Assembly: GCA_021736745.1 (NCBI GenBank)
Contig: JAIPFG010000037.1
Location: 1 to 15,408, forward strand
Direction: 5' to 3'
From: Pseudomonadales bacterium
GTDB lineage: Bacteria > Pseudomonadota > Gammaproteobacteria > Pseudomonadales > IMCC2047
Length of the DNA: 15,408 nucleotides
In this document: positions 14,469 through 15,408 of the stretch, piece after piece
Numbering within the stretch: position 1 is the stretch's first letter
Layout of the letters: every line of letters starts with the position of its first letter
Notes under the pieces: generated by a model
Seen by the model: only the letters and a program-made list of their open reading frames with translations
Told to the model about the DNA's origin: nothing
Database searches by the model: none
Translations under genes and position numbers: made by a program

Positions 14469-14547
14469 GGATCACTGACTGTTTGTAGATCAAGGCGACT
14501 TTGCGCGGGAATGCCTAGACCCAGCAAACAGAGCATCGAATGGGCGA

Positions 14548-15393
14548 TTAAGGTTTAATGACCAACAGGTCCGTGTGTAGGTTATCGATGATCTTTTCGG
14601 CGGTATTGCCCAATAACAGGCCCTTTAAACCTGTACGGCCGACACTCCCCATGATGACCAAATCCGCCTTAATTTTACTGGCGACACTGGCGATTTCCTC
14701 GGCAGGGTTGCCAGCCGTGATGTGAATGTCGTCACAAATAGCATGTGCTTGCAGCAGTTTTTCAACTTTCTTGTAAGCGGCAGCGCCTTGTTTGTGAATG
14801 ACCTCGGCCGGTTCCACAATAACCAGCTCTTCAAGTGCCTTCGCTATTGGGATGACATAGGCAGCATGGATCGTACTGTAATCGTAATCAGCCCATTGTT
14901 TGGCTGCACTCAACACTTTGTTATTAATTTTTTTCTGTCGCTCACTGGTACTTTTAACATCTAGTGTCACCAGGATACGATGATTACTTTTCTTTCTCTG
15001 AGATGAATCTATCAGCAAGAGAGGGCAGCTCAGTTGGCGGATGAGCTTCCAATCAGTCGGTGAATACAAAACGGATTTTGATTTGTGGTTGGCCTTGATG
15101 ACCAAGTCGAAACTATCTTTGCTGGCGGTCTGGCAAATCCAACCGGGGATGTCATCAGCGTCCACCAGTTGGCCGGTTACCTCAAGCCCAGGCTCAAACA
15201 GTTGATCAATACTGTTTTCAAGCCGTTCTTTCAGGGTGTTCTTTTTTTCATTACCGATACTTTTCGCCGCGGTTGTTTCAATAAAGCCCACCACTTTCAC
15301 CGTTGCCTTTGAAAATTTGGCGAGACGATTGGCTTTACGTAGAGCTTTATCGCTGCTGCGATTATTTTCCCAGACCACTAAAATGCGTTTCAT
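14548..15393 (-). CDS. Tandem universal stress protein (UspE type)
   Basis: This 281-residue cytoplasmic protein has two UspA folds. The first starts at MKRILVVWENN and the second near residue 143 (HRILVTLDV). The second domain ends in an ATP-binding pattern Gly249-x2-Gly252-x9-Gly262 followed by Asn263 (GNTAEKIIDNL), where many UspA proteins have Ser or Thr. GNTAE is also seen in UspE. The first domain lacks this motif. USP tandem proteins support survival under growth arrest, low oxygen or other stress. The AGGA site about 6 bases before the ATG at 15393 supports the start. The gene is convergent with the NnrS-like gene, with 109 bases between. UspE-type genes often sit near FNR-regulated genes, but no promoter can be read because the window ends 15 bases upstream. 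Confidence 0.9.
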   Translation of the reverse strand: MKRILVVWENNRSSDKALRKANRLAKFSKATVKVVGFIETTAAKSIGNEKKNTLKERLENSIDQLFEPGLEVTGQLVDADDIPGWICQTASKDSFDLVIKANHKSKSVLYSPTDWKLIRQLSCPLLLIDSSQRKKSNHRILVTLDVKSTSERQKKINNKVLSAAKQWADYDYSTIHAAYVIPIAKALEELVIVEPAEVIHKQGAAAYKKVEKLLQAHAICDDIHITAGNPAEEIASVASKIKADLVIMGSVGRTGLKGLLLGNTAEKIIDNLHTDLLVIKP

Positions 15394-15408
15394 ATGAATT
15401 CCTGATGA

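Overview
The window (about 50% G+C, no rRNA, tRNA, CRISPR array or insertion sequence seen) looks like chromosomal DNA of an aerobic or facultative gammaproteobacterium. The protein types (DUF4124, YhcC-type radical SAM, UspE-type stress protein, a TonB-dependent receptor with the TonB box EEIVVTARKR, NnrS) suggest a marine or soil Cellvibrionales-like lineage. This placement is inferred from family content, not from a phylogenetic marker.

Layout. 12-1496 (+): a secreted DUF4124 protein and a PIG3-type quinone oxidoreductase. 1480-2652 (-): NnrS, meeting the oxidoreductase tail to tail with a 17-base overlap. 2653-3047: a 395-base regulatory region. 3048-11354 (+): the accessory block, made of a TonB-dependent receptor, an AraC/XylS regulator, a 10-segment membrane protein of unknown family, and a probable operon of a TrpA-like protein, an FGGY sugar kinase and a type I GAPDH. 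11365-12820 (-): a YhcC-type radical SAM protein and a small membrane-anchored protein. 13019-14438 (+): a DUF59/MIP18 Fe-S assembly protein and an NnrS-like membrane protein. 14548-15393 (-): a tandem-domain universal stress protein.

The most interesting part is 3048-11354. No trpB or other trp gene accompanies the TrpA-like protein. It keeps both catalytic acids (Glu43, Asp54) and the phosphate-binding loops of TrpA, but its aglycone pocket has changed. Beside it are a kinase whose XylB-type substrate motif is also altered and a GAPDH, the enzyme that consumes glyceraldehyde-3-phosphate, which TrpA chemistry releases. My reading is a catabolic route: outer-membrane uptake, inner-membrane passage, phosphorylation of a glycerol-like side chain, retro-aldol release of glyceraldehyde-3-phosphate, then oxidation. 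The substrate is unknown; an aryl- or indolyl-glycerol type compound is one candidate. The promoters of the receptor, the membrane protein and the TrpA-like gene share paired TATCCAG-like half-sites exactly 20 bases apart, as expected for an AraC/XylS activator, and such a regulator is encoded in the block.

A second theme is nitric oxide or low oxygen: NnrS, an NnrS-like protein downstream of a DUF59 Fe-S factor, and two FNR/DNR-type boxes (12900-12913 and 12925-12938) in front of that pair, the nearer one about 61 bases upstream of the predicted transcription start.
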